DNA from: Acanthococcus lagerstroemiae
Lineage: Eukaryota; Arthropoda; Insecta; Hemiptera; Eriococcidae
Length of the DNA stretch: 64,000 nt
Direction: 5' to 3'
Assembly (NCBI GenBank): GCA_031841125.1
Contig: CM063114.1
Coordinates: forward strand, 40,693,574 to 40,757,573
Positions 53,401 through 57,269 of this stretch are shown piece by piece. Positions within the stretch are counted from its first letter, which is position 1; each line of letters begins with the position of its first letter. Below the pieces are notes generated by a model. It was not told the DNA's origin, did not search any database, and saw nothing but the letters and a program-made list of their open reading frames with translations. The position numbers and the translations under genes were made by a program.

Positions 53401-55139
53401 TGATTCCGCGGCGAGTTAGGGCCCCTTGACTGAGTGGGAGAAACAGGTGTGTCTAACTTTAAACGTGTTTTTCCCAAAAACGTGTTTTCGCGCGTTCTTG
53501 TTACACTCATCTTTGACCGCTTGTATCTCCGGAACAAAAAATGCTACAAATCTTGCCGATAGCTCGTTGAAATGGGCATTCATCCCTCTATTACATACTG
53601 TCCATAACTCAAAATTTGTCGGATCGACAAAGTTACCGCTTTTTATAGAAACTGCCACAATTATTAGATACCCGTAGTAAACTTGACTATACATATACTA
53701 GAACCCCCTCCCCTCATTGCGTGGGCCTCAATTTCAAATATGGGGTAAAAGATGAAAGGAGGGAGGTGAATAAGCCCCATAAACGATATAACTCTGTGTG
53801 TGGTACAGTAGCAGAAGAAGATGATTATTATGTTCATCACAAGGTTTATGCATCTGTGTTGGAACAGTAATAATTCTTAACGGGGGTATCTTGAACTCCA
53901 TGTTTTCAGATGACGCATTATGACGATACATCAGTGTAGTGTGAACAGTCCAATTGAACTAGATGATTTTGTTTTTGTCATGTGTTGTGTTAACACGAAA
54001 CGTCAGCGTAATGTGTAGCCGGTTTAACGGTTGTCATAAATGGCACTGAAAAATAAACTCCTATCATTCCTAAAAGCCTCAAACCTCTGCTCTAAAAACT
54101 AATCCATATAGTTTCCACGTATCTAGCTAATAGGCTGTACATGACGTGGCTAACCCCCCCCCCCACACACAAAAAAGTAAAACTGAAAGACATTTGGAAC
54201 AGTAATCAGGGCGGCCACTTTCCTGGAAAAACTGGAAATCGGGGGAAAATCAGGGAATTTTCAAATAATAAATTCTTAACCTATGGGTAGTTCTACATTA
54301 GATTTTTGTTAACTACCTTTTAGTAGAAAATTATGGTACTAGAAATTGAAAACAAATTGAGTGGCAACACTCATTAATGAACTTTCAATCAGTAAGCTTA
54401 TTCATTAGGAAAAAATTGAAAAATGGATCTGGAAAGTTACTGCTTTACAGTGTTTTACTTTTCTGTCATCTTGCCCATCCAATCTACTGTAGAAGATGCA
54501 CGTTGTCAAAGTCACATTTTGTTCGCAGTTTCGAAAAATTACGAGTGATAGATCTTTGAAATGAAAAAGAAAAACCGCTCACCAGTAAGGTAATAGAGGG
54601 CGCTTGATGACGGACTCGAAAAAATCCATCTATACGTCCAAACTTTAACCGAAGAAAAGTTGTGGCTTACGTCGGAACGTTGTGCAATTTGCAAGACTTG
54701 GCAGCGTAGTGGGAATCGGCAATCCTACTTTTTTTTAAATAATATCTTGGTGCTAAGTGTACGTTTCGAGAATTCGAAAGTATCCGCTACTGAGATTATT
54801 TATTGACTGTATCGTTTGAACCCACCATCAGGCTTACCATTTCATTGGATCTCTTGGTATCTCAGCTCGTTTTCTCTCGTTGTATGAGAGTTCCAAGAAG
54901 AACGCTTCCTCATATTTACAGCCTCTCCTCCGTCCCGCCTTCAGTATATCGTTCAGTCAACACGTCTTTTTACTTTAAAAAGAACTGTCCGCCAGTATGG
55001 GAAGCTGTTGGGCTTGTGTTTACACGCATCCGATTCGTGTACTAATTACTGTGTATTTGTGTGTTTATAGGCAACAGATTTGAATGAAGCATCGCAAGAA
55101 ACAGTAGAAGACATACTCCGTAGAAACGACCGAGAATAA
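8432..55139 (+). CDS. tsr: ADF/cofilin (twinstar), complete coding sequence in five exons
   Basis: Coding exons are 8432-8434 (ATG only, then gtgagt), 39281-39404, 49281-49399, 49490-49621 and 55071-55139 (TAA 55137-55139). They total 447 nt and encode 148 residues, the usual length for insect Twinstar. The phases are 0, 1, 0 and 0 and all borders are GT-AG. The protein is a single ADF-homology domain. It begins MTSGVKV, keeping Ser3, the site phosphorylated by LIM kinase to switch cofilins off. The central block CRYGLFDFEY and the long actin-binding helix region KKQKLFLMLWCPDTATVKRK followed by YSSSFDALKKAL are clear. The family severs and depolymerises actin filaments in the cytoplasm. An intron immediately after the start codon is a known feature of animal cofilin genes. 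The first two introns are filled with transposons. Confidence 0.97.
8435..10480 (+). other. Proximal part of twinstar intron 1
   Basis: Follows the donor gtgagt at 8435. It is relatively free of recognisable transposons and moderately CpG-containing near 8450-9130, as expected just downstream of a promoter. Open frames here (for example 8654-9127 on the minus strand) have no recognisable domain. Intron enhancers could lie here, but none can be identified. Confidence 0.4.
10480..13440. repeat. Degenerate minisatellite rich in CTGTCTGTC / GACTGACTG
   Basis: For nearly 3 kb the sequence repeats a loose unit of roughly 90-150 bases. Each has a GCTAAGATTTGTCTGTC-like block, a GACTGACTGATCAGTT-like block and an AAGTTTTTC...GTGATGGAGTGGGAGGCTAGA-like block. 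Good units start near 10956, 11820, 12300, 12667 and 12814. A different sequence at about 11060-11600, with repeated GGTCATTTTT words, interrupts it and may be an inserted element. No gene is present. Confidence 0.75.
11850..11930 (-). repeat. SINE tail fragment, copy 3
   Basis: Reverse complement of this stretch matches the 3' tail of the SINEs at 1365-1475 and 15824-15940 (TAATGCTCGACATGGCGGA, then TTGAGAGCAAGAATTAG). No tRNA-like head remains. It lies within the CTGTC minisatellite. Confidence 0.6.
13440..14384. other. Intron 1 sequence without recognisable elements
   Basis: No exon, repeat boundary or RNA gene recognised. A 12-base G tract lies near 14353-14364 just before the LINE relic. 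Confidence 0.4.
14385..14821 (+). mobile_element. LINE 3' end relic (reverse transcriptase C-terminal region)
   Basis: Frameshifted translation gives the hallmark tail of non-LTR retrotransposon polyproteins: LYGCETWTIGKPKRRIKAFE, MWCYR, then in another frame IKWTDKVRNKEVLNRVG, and finally AQDREK with RAASNRS before a stop. The element ends in a TCATCATCAT microsatellite at 14811-14821, a common LINE 3' terminus. Stops and frameshifts make it dead, and the 5' part is missing. Confidence 0.85.
14822..15823. other. Intron 1 sequence, nothing recognised
   Basis: AT-rich DNA with no exon or clear repeat boundary. Confidence 0.35.
15824..16040 (-). repeat. tRNA-derived SINE, copy 2
   Basis: Read on the minus strand, the head is GGTTGGCCGAGTGGATAGCG (box A region), then TCTCAGAATCCGGAGGTCCC and box B GGGTTCGAGCCC, followed after about 60 bases by the family tail AGGGCTAAGACAACCC ... 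TAATGCTCGCAAAGGCGGA ... GGGTGGAGAGCAAATTAGA. Its head differs from that of copy 1 while the tail is shared. The head is tRNA-Leu/Ser-like. Confidence 0.8.
16370..17670. repeat. Degenerate GATC-rich minisatellite
   Basis: About 1.3 kb of AT-rich sequence made of variants of GATCACGATTTTGCC, AATCATTTTGATC and AAAATCA.GAAAGATCACGA. Recognisable unit starts near 16377, 16576, 17339 and 17480 give spacings between about 140 and 200 bases. The recurring palindromic word GATC/ATCATGATC is striking. Open frames here are by-products of the repeat. Confidence 0.75.
17671..18770. other. Intron 1 sequence, nothing recognised
   Basis: No exon or repeat boundary identified. A CAGTGGCGGATGACTTACC near 18332 resembles a hAT terminus but has no partner. 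Confidence 0.35.
18890..19177. mobile_element. CAGGGTTGCCAC inverted-repeat element, internal word AGGGAA
   Basis: A 288-bp element begins CAGGGTTGCCACTTT and ends AAAGTGGCAACCCTG, flanked by the exact 5-bp duplication TGTAA (18885-18889 and 19178-19182). Near both ends are direct repeats of AAAGTCAGGGAA. Belongs to the clan described in the findings. Short open frames with VREN/SGKSQG-like peptides are by-products of these repeats. Confidence 0.88.
19694..20265. mobile_element. GTGGCAG-TIR element, copy 1
   Basis: About 40 bp of terminal inverted repeat, read as GGCAGTTTCTATAAAAAGGGGTAACTTTGTCGATCC (given here in two words: GGCAGTTTCTATAAAAA, GGGGTAACTTTGTCGATCC) and its inverse at the right end. 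Flanked by ATAT on both sides; the left end has lost the first two bases of the terminus. Internally it has a purine-rich GAGAGAAGAGGGAG stretch and a GCCGCGGC-rich block shared with copies 2-5. Orientation is opposite to copies 2, 3 and 5. Confidence 0.88.
20874..21186. mobile_element. CAGGGTGTTTGCC element nested in a related one
   Basis: A 313-bp clan member flanked by the exact 5-bp duplication AATTT (20869-20873 and 21187-21191). The left end has GATCATACAAGTCATACAG and the right end GGTCGTACGAAGGTCACAC, the same GTC-word-AAGTC arrangement with a different word. Confidence 0.85.
21742..22084. mobile_element. CAGGGTGTCTACC element, internal word AAGGA
   Basis: A 343-bp element with complete matching termini and flanks TTTAA/CTTAA. 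The left end reads GTCAAGGAAGTCAAGGAAAA and the right end has GGTCAAGGAAAAGTCAAGGA, so the word AAGGA is repeated at both ends. Confidence 0.87.
22170..22495. repeat. Three-copy ~120-bp tandem repeat
   Basis: The block GACATTTTCATGTCT...TTTGGCACA...GGAAA, followed by a CATTTGA-GGAACRAAA-CATTYCCATGGAAATT block, recurs near 22185, 22309 and 22422. Confidence 0.6.
22503..22975. mobile_element. Foldback palindrome 1 (~470 bp)
   Basis: The left arm (22503-about 22708) and right arm (about 22758-22975) are near-perfect reverse complements, separated by only about 50 bases. Outer ends are GACTGGAC/GACTGACTG and match GTCAGTC/GTCCAGTC. The arms include CAACACTTCATT, TGCATCAGTCTGTATCCCTT, GCGAGCATCACGTTCCTTGT and GAGAGCATTTTCATGTCTGC. 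I found no target duplication. Confidence 0.9.
22976..24440. other. Intron 1 sequence with a CpG-containing island
   Basis: Contains no recognised exon. The 23700-24290 part is CpG-richer than its surroundings and has open frames on both strands (23702-24187 plus, 23891-24277 minus). Neither translation has a domain I recognise. It could be a regulatory region or an old exon-like sequence. Confidence 0.35.
24445..24540. repeat. Short tandem duplication
   Basis: The words GTAATCTTCC, CCCGGTGATAACAC and ACAAAATGTG occur twice in the same order about 45 bases apart. Confidence 0.6.
24869..25330. mobile_element. CAGGTTGCCAC element, truncated, split by a related element
   Basis: Its first 16 bases (CAGGTTGCCACTTTTG) are followed by the element 24885-25224. 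The sequence resumes at 25225 with CAGGAAAACCCGGGACAGTC and GGTCAGGGAAAAGTCA, which continues exactly where the element at 18890 would. The right end is lost at the LINE relic starting about 25330. Confidence 0.7.
24885..25224. mobile_element. CAGGGTGTCTACC element, internal word CAATAA
   Basis: A 340-bp element. The left end reads GTCCAATAAGCCCAATAAAT and the right GTTCAATAAAAAGTCCAATA. The right terminus has decayed to ATAGACACCGTG. The word CAATAA is shared with the element at 36124. Confidence 0.8.
25331..26712 (+). mobile_element. LINE relic: endonuclease end and start of reverse transcriptase
   Basis: Fragmented frames give SDHNLVVMKRRLKLKKL (end of an APE-type endonuclease region), then, after 26340, LRGEFDKALRDLKNGRAPG, VDEIPAELLQNL, MPEDFKNSAIVTIPKK and GADKCEDYQTISRM. 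These are the finger motifs of non-LTR reverse transcriptases. There are many stops and frameshifts, and about 26065-26330 looks unrelated and may be an insertion. It is cut at 26713 by another element. Confidence 0.85.
26713..26790. mobile_element. 5' end of CAGGGTGTCTACC element, internal word ATAT
   Basis: Begins CAGGGTGTCTACCAGGTC and then ATATAAGCCATATAAAG, with a later AAGTCATATAA. No matching right terminus was found, so its right limit is unknown. Confidence 0.6.
26791..27560. other. AT-rich intron sequence, no gene
   Basis: No exon or terminal repeat recognised. It includes a run of GATTCGAATC-like words around 26990-27090. Confidence 0.35.
27561..28370. repeat. Degenerate tandem repeat (GAAAAATTGAAC...AATCAGATTTTT)
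   Basis: A unit of roughly 130-160 bases recurs about five times. Its landmarks are GGAAAAATTGAACA, GTATCGGAATYRGG, AATCAGATTTTT, CTCRATTTGGAC, CAAATTYGA and CCTTTCAGGTGGGCCAATTT-like words. Confidence 0.65.
28590..29110 (+). mobile_element. Penelope-like element 3' end with GIY-YIG endonuclease domain
   Basis: The frame from about 28605 gives FEHCDVTYIGETSRKFTTRI, then KEHEK, KSLFGKHCNDQGHNNHKL. This has the Cys-x(3)-YIGET, the Arg, the EH and the H-x(6)-H pattern of the GIY-YIG nuclease that ends Penelope-like retroelements. The frame stops at 28823 (TAA), but related residues continue to about 28915. The segment CTGAAGATGGCATAACAGCC near 29039 resembles the usual 3' end of these elements. 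The reverse transcriptase part is absent. Confidence 0.8.
29685..30374. mobile_element. Inverted-repeat element, TIR GACGTCACA, ~100-bp arms
   Basis: The left arm (GACGTCACA, then CTGCAGCGTCC, TTTGTTTACATTTTTT, ACATGTAAAATCCCATAAG) matches the inverse of the right arm ending TGTGACGTC at 30374. No transposase frame or confident target duplication was seen. Confidence 0.72.
30375..30600 (-). mobile_element. Non-LTR reverse transcriptase fragment
   Basis: On the minus strand an open frame reads LYNVIIEIFEFPENRNGSKI, TPIPKGGKTNTGNHPAITVL, VPSKVLESITYNQIYLKIKH. This is the conserved TPIxKGG...NxRPISVLPxxSKVLE block of Jockey/CR1-like elements, with the R of RPI changed to A. Only this fragment remains. 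Confidence 0.8.
31000..33420. other. Intron 1 stretch with a CpG-containing section
   Basis: No known exon. From 31000 to 31770 CpG is commoner than around it and several short frames overlap, none with a recognisable domain. 32300-32360 is rich in AATAAT. The remainder is AT-rich and unremarkable. Confidence 0.35.
33424..33809. mobile_element. Foldback palindrome 2 (~386 bp)
   Basis: Outer ends AATAGATCGATTTTC and GAAAATCGATCTATT are inverse matches, followed inward by TGTGACGTCACAC, TTTTGCTAAC/AGCAAAAGTACCCAAC, CACGGAGCAAAGA and AATAAGAAATTTG. The arms run to about 33612 and from about 33648, leaving a loop of only ~35 bases. Confidence 0.9.
33810..34425. other. Intron 1 sequence, nothing recognised
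   Basis: No exon or element boundary seen. A G tract lies near 34228-34239. Confidence 0.35.
34430..34600 (-). mobile_element. LINE 3'-end relic
   Basis: The minus-strand translation in two frames gives GKRKKGRSSMRWVDEVVGMT and RQKWNDLTKVYTQKLGKL-like peptides (bases 34430-34600). This is the GRPxxRWxDxV ... W..L tail typical of RTE-like LINE polyproteins. Confidence 0.6.
34764..35346. mobile_element. TAGGGTTTCTACC element, internal word ATCT
   Basis: A 583-bp clan member with ends TAGGGTTTCTACC and AGTTGACACTCTG, flanks CTGGG/CTGCG. The left end reads GTCATCTAAGTTATCTAAAG and repeats GTCATCTAAGTCATCTAAAG; the right end reads GGTCATTTAAGGTCATCTTT. Confidence 0.8.
35625..36085. mobile_element. 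CACTA-like MITE, TIR CACTACTGAACAA
   Basis: A 461-bp element starts CACTACTGAACAA and ends TTGTTCAGTAGTG. The inverted repeat extends inward (GCACAATGCATTT, GGTGATTC, AACGCTGAA). The 3-bp sequence TTA flanks both sides (35622-35624, 36086-36088). A terminus beginning CACTA with a 3-bp duplication is the signature of CACTA/EnSpm transposons. There is no transposase. Confidence 0.8.
36124..36386. mobile_element. AAGGGTGTCTCC element, internal word CAATA
   Basis: A 263-bp clan member flanked by the exact 5-bp duplication CATTA (36119-36123 and 36387-36391). The left end has GGCCAATAGGTCCAATAAAA and the right end AAAGTCCAATATTTTT. Confidence 0.87.
37224..37624. mobile_element. CAAGGTGGTCAC element, internal word AGGGAA
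   Basis: A 401-bp element ending GTGGTTACCCTG, flanked by the exact 5-bp duplication TGAAA (37219-37223 and 37625-37629). Its interior (GATTTTTGTTAACTACC, AAAATTATGGTACTAGAAAT) closely matches the truncated copy at 54207. Confidence 0.87.
37630..38035. other. Intron 1 sequence with a local duplication
   Basis: Two similar blocks (CCCAGTTGCTTGGTGGCGC... and CCCAATTGCTTGGTGAAGC...) lie near 37732 and 37810. No gene. Confidence 0.45.
38040..38545. mobile_element. Foldback palindrome 3 (~500 bp, GC-rich)
   Basis: Outer ends GGGAGTACACTTGAGGCAG and CTGCCTCAAGTGTACTCCC are exact inverses. Inward the match continues through AGGCAATCGGAGGC, CGACGCACGAGGCAAT, TTTTTGGCGCGAATGTTCGG, CGAGGCAAGCCGAGGTA and GCTGTCTT. 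The two arms meet in a short hairpin (AATAGCCGA...TCGGCTATT) near 38275-38335. GCCTCG words dominate, so it is much more GC-rich than the intron around it. Confidence 0.9.
38546..39280. other. End of twinstar intron 1
   Basis: Non-repetitive sequence leading to the acceptor (gtttgacag, ends 39280) of twinstar exon 2. CpG frequency around 38580-38830 is raised. It could contain regulatory sequence. Confidence 0.4.
39281..39404 (+). CDS. tsr: twinstar coding exon 2
   Basis: Encodes TSGVKVADACKIIYEE, VKKDKKHRYVVFHIKDG and KEIDVEVV, the N-terminal strand-helix part of the ADF-H domain including phospho-site Ser3. Ends in phase 1 before gtaaga. Confidence 0.97.
39585..40095. repeat. CTCCAGCTCC low-complexity repeat
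   Basis: Degenerate repeats of CTCCAGCTC, GGCTCC and GAGCTGGAG words continue for about 500 bases, with a further short block near 40755-40830. They frame the dispersed repeat at 40095-40500. Confidence 0.65.
40095..40505. repeat. GC-rich dispersed repeat, copy 1
   Basis: Matches 48375-48700 in the same orientation through ATGCCAAAGTGG, GACACCGC, CTACCCT(C/T)TCAAGTATC, CACCCCTCA, ATCTTGGTACGTGTG and GCAGCAGCTTTGAGATGGTAC-like words. Short frames exist but no family is recognised. Confidence 0.6.
40860..42077. other. Intron 2 sequence, nothing recognised
   Basis: Some CGATAGT/CTATCGA words occur around 40840-41090. No exon or element ends seen. Confidence 0.35.
42356..43552. mobile_element. 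hAT-type element (middle of three nested)
   Basis: Begins TAGGGCTAGGAAAAATATGC and ends with its exact inverse, flanked by the exact 8-bp duplication ATTATCAA (42348-42355 and 43553-43560). Subterminal AAAATATGC words repeat on both sides. No transposase. Confidence 0.9.
42775..43392. mobile_element. GTGGCAG-TIR element, copy 2 (innermost of three nested)
   Basis: A 618-bp member with complete terminal repeats and ATAT on each side (42771-42774, 43393-43396). It has inserted into an AAAATATGC repeat of the surrounding hAT element. Confidence 0.9.
43889..44780. repeat. ~125-bp tandem satellite (GTCGAATTCAGCGACCCC)
   Basis: About seven degenerate units. Landmarks are AARTCGAATTYAGYGACCCC, GAATCCTAAGAAATGAT, a C-rich CCCCTCCCC stretch, GGTGCCACAGTTTTGAAAT and GGTCAAATTARCGTC. 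Single related units are scattered near 48270, 50760 and 53000. Confidence 0.75.
44781..45880. other. Intron 2 sequence, no gene
   Basis: No exon recognised. A G tract near 45466-45477 and an alternating ATGTGTACATGTGTAC stretch near 45513 are the only notable simple sequences. Confidence 0.4.
45881..47130. repeat. GC-rich minisatellite (GGAGAAATGAGCAATTAAG)
   Basis: Units built from GGTAGGCTACCCCTGGAGAA, ATGAGCAATTAAG, GGCAGGGTAGGCAACCCGC, AGTGGGTTTTCTCCC and GGAGGCGGTGGCGGCGG, followed by CTCCCTCCTCCACCATGA. Units are near 46130, 46255, 46540, 46662 and 47060, and a variant near 45940 and 46395. Lengths vary between about 85 and 200 bases. Confidence 0.75.
47252..47853. mobile_element. GTGGCAG-TIR element, copy 3
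   Basis: A 602-bp copy in the same orientation as copies 2 and 5, flanked by ATAT/ATGT. The left terminus has an extra A run and GGGCAAC in place of GGGGTAAC. Confidence 0.88.
48375..48705. repeat. GC-rich dispersed repeat, copy 2
   Basis: Second copy of the repeat at 40095-40505. It shares ACATGCCAAAGTGG, GACACCGC, CTTTCAAGTATCACATCAGT, CTCGTCTTGGTACGTGTG and GCAGCTGTCCTAGGATGGTAC. Confidence 0.6.
48706..49280. other. End of twinstar intron 2
   Basis: No element boundary seen; ends in the acceptor tttgcatcag at 49280. Confidence 0.4.
49281..49399 (+). CDS. tsr: twinstar coding exon 3
   Basis: Encodes GNRNQAYDDFLEDLQKGG, KEECRYGLFDFEYTHQ and CQGTSE, the central beta-sheet of the ADF-H domain. 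Followed by a 90-base intron (49400-49489), by far the shortest in the gene. Confidence 0.97.
49490..49621 (+). CDS. tsr: twinstar coding exon 4
   Basis: Encodes ASKKQKLFLMLWCPDTA, TVKRKMVYSSSFDALKKA and LHGVSKTIQ, including the long helix that binds actin. Phase 0 at both ends. Confidence 0.97.
49777..49852. mobile_element. 76-bp mariner-like micro-MITE
   Basis: Almost entirely inverted repeat: AAGGGTGCGCCAAAAGTCGC, then GTTAC, and its inverse GTAACGCGACTTTTGACGCA at the right. TA precedes it. This resembles a Tc1/mariner MITE reduced to its termini. Confidence 0.7.
49924..50247. mobile_element. CAGGATGTCTACA element, internal word CTGA
   Basis: A 324-bp clan member ending TGTAGACACCCTG, flanks CATGT/CATGA. 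The left end repeats AAAAGTCCTGAA; the right end has AAAAAGTACTTCATTTTT. Confidence 0.82.
50834..50890. mobile_element. 5' end of CAGGGTGTCTACC element, internal word ACAG/ACGG
   Basis: Begins CAGGGTGTCTACCGGTCACA then GAAGTCACGGATTTT. No right terminus found within the following kilobase, so it is truncated or its end has diverged. Confidence 0.6.
50891..51480. other. Intron 4 sequence with an internal tandem repeat
   Basis: The block GAGTCGTGWGTAGAACCAAA, TGAGTAA, CTTCTAGTTTTCTGATTTTA, AGTAGTGTTCATTG occurs near 51115 and 51350, with a shorter relative near 51245. No gene. Confidence 0.5.
51481..51564. mobile_element. 84-bp mariner-like micro-MITE
   Basis: Begins CAGGGGG...GTCCAAAAGTTA and ends with its inverse TAACTTTTGGACCCCCTTG; both sides carry TA (TATA / TATA). 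A G run is expanded in the left terminus. The TA duplication fits Tc1/mariner. Confidence 0.75.
51565..51840 (-). mobile_element. LINE 3'-end relic
   Basis: The minus-strand frame contains GREKGKQITRWRDELIQRSS, then LRKTEGSGS and KKPLLNRG. This is the GRxxTRWxDD...A.xR.xWxxLxEAFxQ tail found in RTE-type LINE polyproteins. Confidence 0.65.
52382..52582 (+). pseudogene. Tc1/mariner (IS630-type) transposase C-terminal remnant
   Basis: A 66-codon open frame ending in TGA (52580-52582) gives PWPSHSPDMMPCDFFVWSEM, then KRIVYCSRRPQPRELLTRTQ. This is the WPxxSPDLxPCDFFLW motif carrying the last catalytic aspartate region of mariner-family transposases, followed by the usual Leu/Arg-rich tail. The upstream catalytic part is missing, so it is inactive. 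Confidence 0.8.
53068..53658. mobile_element. GTGGCAG-TIR element, copy 4
   Basis: A 591-bp copy flanked by AATT on both sides (53064-53067, 53659-53662), in the same orientation as copy 1. The left terminus is GTGGCCGTTCCTATAAAAAG. Confidence 0.88.
54207..54440. mobile_element. CAGGGCGGCCAC element, truncated
   Basis: Shares its start (CACTTTCCTGGAAAAACTGG) and interior (GATTTTTGTTAACTACCTTT) with the complete element at 37224-37624. It ends abruptly after ATGGATCTGGAAA without the right terminus. Confidence 0.72.
55071..55139 (+). CDS. tsr: twinstar coding exon 5 (terminal)
   Basis: Encodes ATDLNEASQETVEDIL and RRNDRE then TAA. This is the C-terminal helix of the ADF-H domain. Confidence 0.97.
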   Translation, partial: ATDLNEASQETVEDILRRNDRE

Positions 55140-56121
55140 AAATAAAATGAAATATGAAAATATAAAAACAACAGAACGCAGAAAGTGAAACGTTTCACGC
55201 AACGTCTTTTTTTTTTTACTCATTATCTGAATTTTCATTTTGCTACGTGTGTTGTTGACCGTTCTCTAGTCGCACGCACACAACCAAAACCAATGTACAT
55301 TTTAAGCTTCTTTGTTTTCTTTCATCGTATTTATTCTTTTTTTTTCTTCTTTTTTTTTTAAAAAATCATTCGTTTTGTAAAATCGCGTAGCTTTACATTT
55401 AAAAATTGATATTCGCAGTTACATATTCGGAAACCGCTTGTGCATTTTAATTTCTATTATAACAGTGATTTTATTTTATTTTTTGCAATAAAATTTATAT
55501 ATTTTAAACGGAATAATAATCGAAACGTGCTAAAAGACGGTAATGCCAATGTAAAAGCGTCTGTTTTTGTAATCGAGTACTTTTTACAATTTTAAACGAT
55601 TTCTTATGTATTTTTGATACTTACTGAAAACGCATTTAATTAGTTTGATAATGCGCGCGAAATTGATACGAAATATGATTAATTTCTACGTTGCGTTTAA
55701 AGGAAGACTTGTCACAAGTGCGCGCTCTTTTTACTATTTATATTCGCCTTTTTTTCCTTCTTGGTTTCTCGATGAGGTCTATTTTTGAATGAAAAAGTAC
55801 GCGGGCCTAAAAGGATTTTTTATTTACGATTCATGAATCGATCGATATTTATTTCATAGATATAGTATCAGTACATCGAAGTTACAAGAGGAAAACGTGG
55901 GTTTACTTTTCTCTTTTTTTATATATAAACAATTGAGAATACGAAAAATCAGAACAAAGTGCAGCGGGAGCGTTACAATTGAAACGACACACAAATACGG
56001 AAATTTCTTTTCGCGAAGATTACTTAAGATTTTTTACGTTTTTCCTTTGTAGCTTTGAATTATAATACTGTATATGTAATTTATTTTATATCAGTAAAAA
56101 ATATTTTAATAGAAAAATAAA
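55140..56121 (+). other. tsr: twinstar 3' untranslated region with two AATAAA signals
   Basis: Downstream of the stop the sequence is AT-rich and free of transposons. AATAAA hexamers occur at 55487-55492 and 56116-56121, which would give 3' UTRs of roughly 0.37 or 1.0 kb. TATTTA-type AU-rich words are frequent. Which signal is used cannot be decided here. Confidence 0.6.
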
Positions 56122-56401
56122 ACTATTTTGTGCGCCGTGGTGGTCGTTTATTAGGTGATGAACGCGGAGTAGATTTTATTTACGCGATTCAGGAAAGATG
56201 CGATAGAAAGTAATGCTTCTAATTTTTAATACTAGCAGTTAGAGAATGAGGTGAGCTTTCATTGAAAAATGCTACAAGACCTCACCTATATAATTTATGT
56301 AGTTATGTGTACTCGTTGCTCCTCTTCGTCTTCCATTTATTTTATGTAAATCGTTTTCTTCATTATATTAGAGTGACTTTGATGGTCTGGAGAATATAAA
56401 T

Positions 56402-57002
56402 GTGGCAGTTTCTATGAAAAGGGGTAACTTTGTCAATCTAACGAATTTTGAGTTACGGACAGTACGTAATAGAGGAATGAATGTCCATTCCAACAAGCTA
56501 TCGGCGAGATTTGTAGCTTTTTTTGTTCCGGAGATACAAGCGGTCAAAGATAGTGTAACGAGAACGCGCGAAAACACGTTTTTGGGAAAAACGCGTTTAA
56601 AGTTAGACATACCTTTTTCTACCACTCGGTCAAGCAGCCCTAACTCGCCGCGGAATCAGGTTACCAGTCTCGAGGAGAGCTTGTTGAAAAGGTAATTTTC
56701 CGCTCTTCTGCGTGGTAACAATTCAGAACATCGGATTTATTCGTGAGCTCCGAAAAACCACGAAGAAGCGAACGCAGACATTCGAATTCTTTTCTCATTC
56801 TCTTTTATAATTCTCTTTCTCTGTCTCCCTCTTCTCTCACATGCGCGTAAATTTTGTCTCTTCGTTATTGCGGTGCTTTTTCTATAGAAATCAACCAAAA
56901 TCTCAAAATTGATTTTTTCAACCAAATAATGTTCATCTTTTTTCGCGTTTTCTGAAACTTCAATCGATTGACAAAGCTACCCCTCTTTATAGAAACTGCC
57001 AC
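56402..57002. mobile_element. GTGGCAG-TIR element, copy 5
   Basis: A 601-bp copy just beyond the twinstar 3' end, flanked by AAAT/ATAT. It has the same orientation and internal blocks as copies 2 and 3. It contains a pair of overlapping frames on opposite strands (56368-56625 and 56402-56695) that recur in other copies. Confidence 0.88.
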
Positions 57003-57231
57003 ATATCTTGATTTTTTCAACTATAAAATGTTAATATTGTTGAAATTGAGGTTGGCAAGCAAGGAGGTGAAAAAGTTACCATTTTTCAAATGTTGCCGAC
57101 TGAATACTCAGTTTCGCCAACTTTAATGGACATTTTTGAAATAATCCATTCATTGCTATGGTAAGGTAGTCAGGGAGCCAGCCGTATGTCTATTCGCAGG
57201 GTTTTATCAGCATCTTTTGTCGGAATAGTCG

Positions 57232-57267
57232 AGTGAAACAATAATGAAGCTTCATTGTTATTTCACT
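57232..57267. repeat. 36-bp near-perfect palindrome
   Basis: AGTGAAACAATAATGAAG is followed directly by CTTCATTGTTATTTCACT, with only two mispaired positions and no loop. Confidence 0.75.
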
Positions 57268-57269
57268 TA

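Larger units (their letters stand above)
52188..53918. mobile_element. Tc1/mariner-type element with ~190-bp inverted arms
   Basis: The left arm 52198-52385 (GGAGTTCAAGATATCCCCGT, ATCATCTTCTTC, ATATCGTTTATG, TATTCACCTCC) is the reverse complement of the right arm about 53700-53907. Between them lie a transposase remnant (52382-52582) and the GTGGCAG element at 53068-53658, which must be younger. Confidence 0.72.

Noticed and set aside
53416..53694. Overlapping open frames that recur in each GTGGCAG element (for example 53416-53694, 56368-56625, 47192-47476, 20050-20265)
   Set aside because: They recur because the DNA element recurs. Starts, ends and frames differ between copies, they span the non-coding termini, and the peptides have no transposase-like motif.
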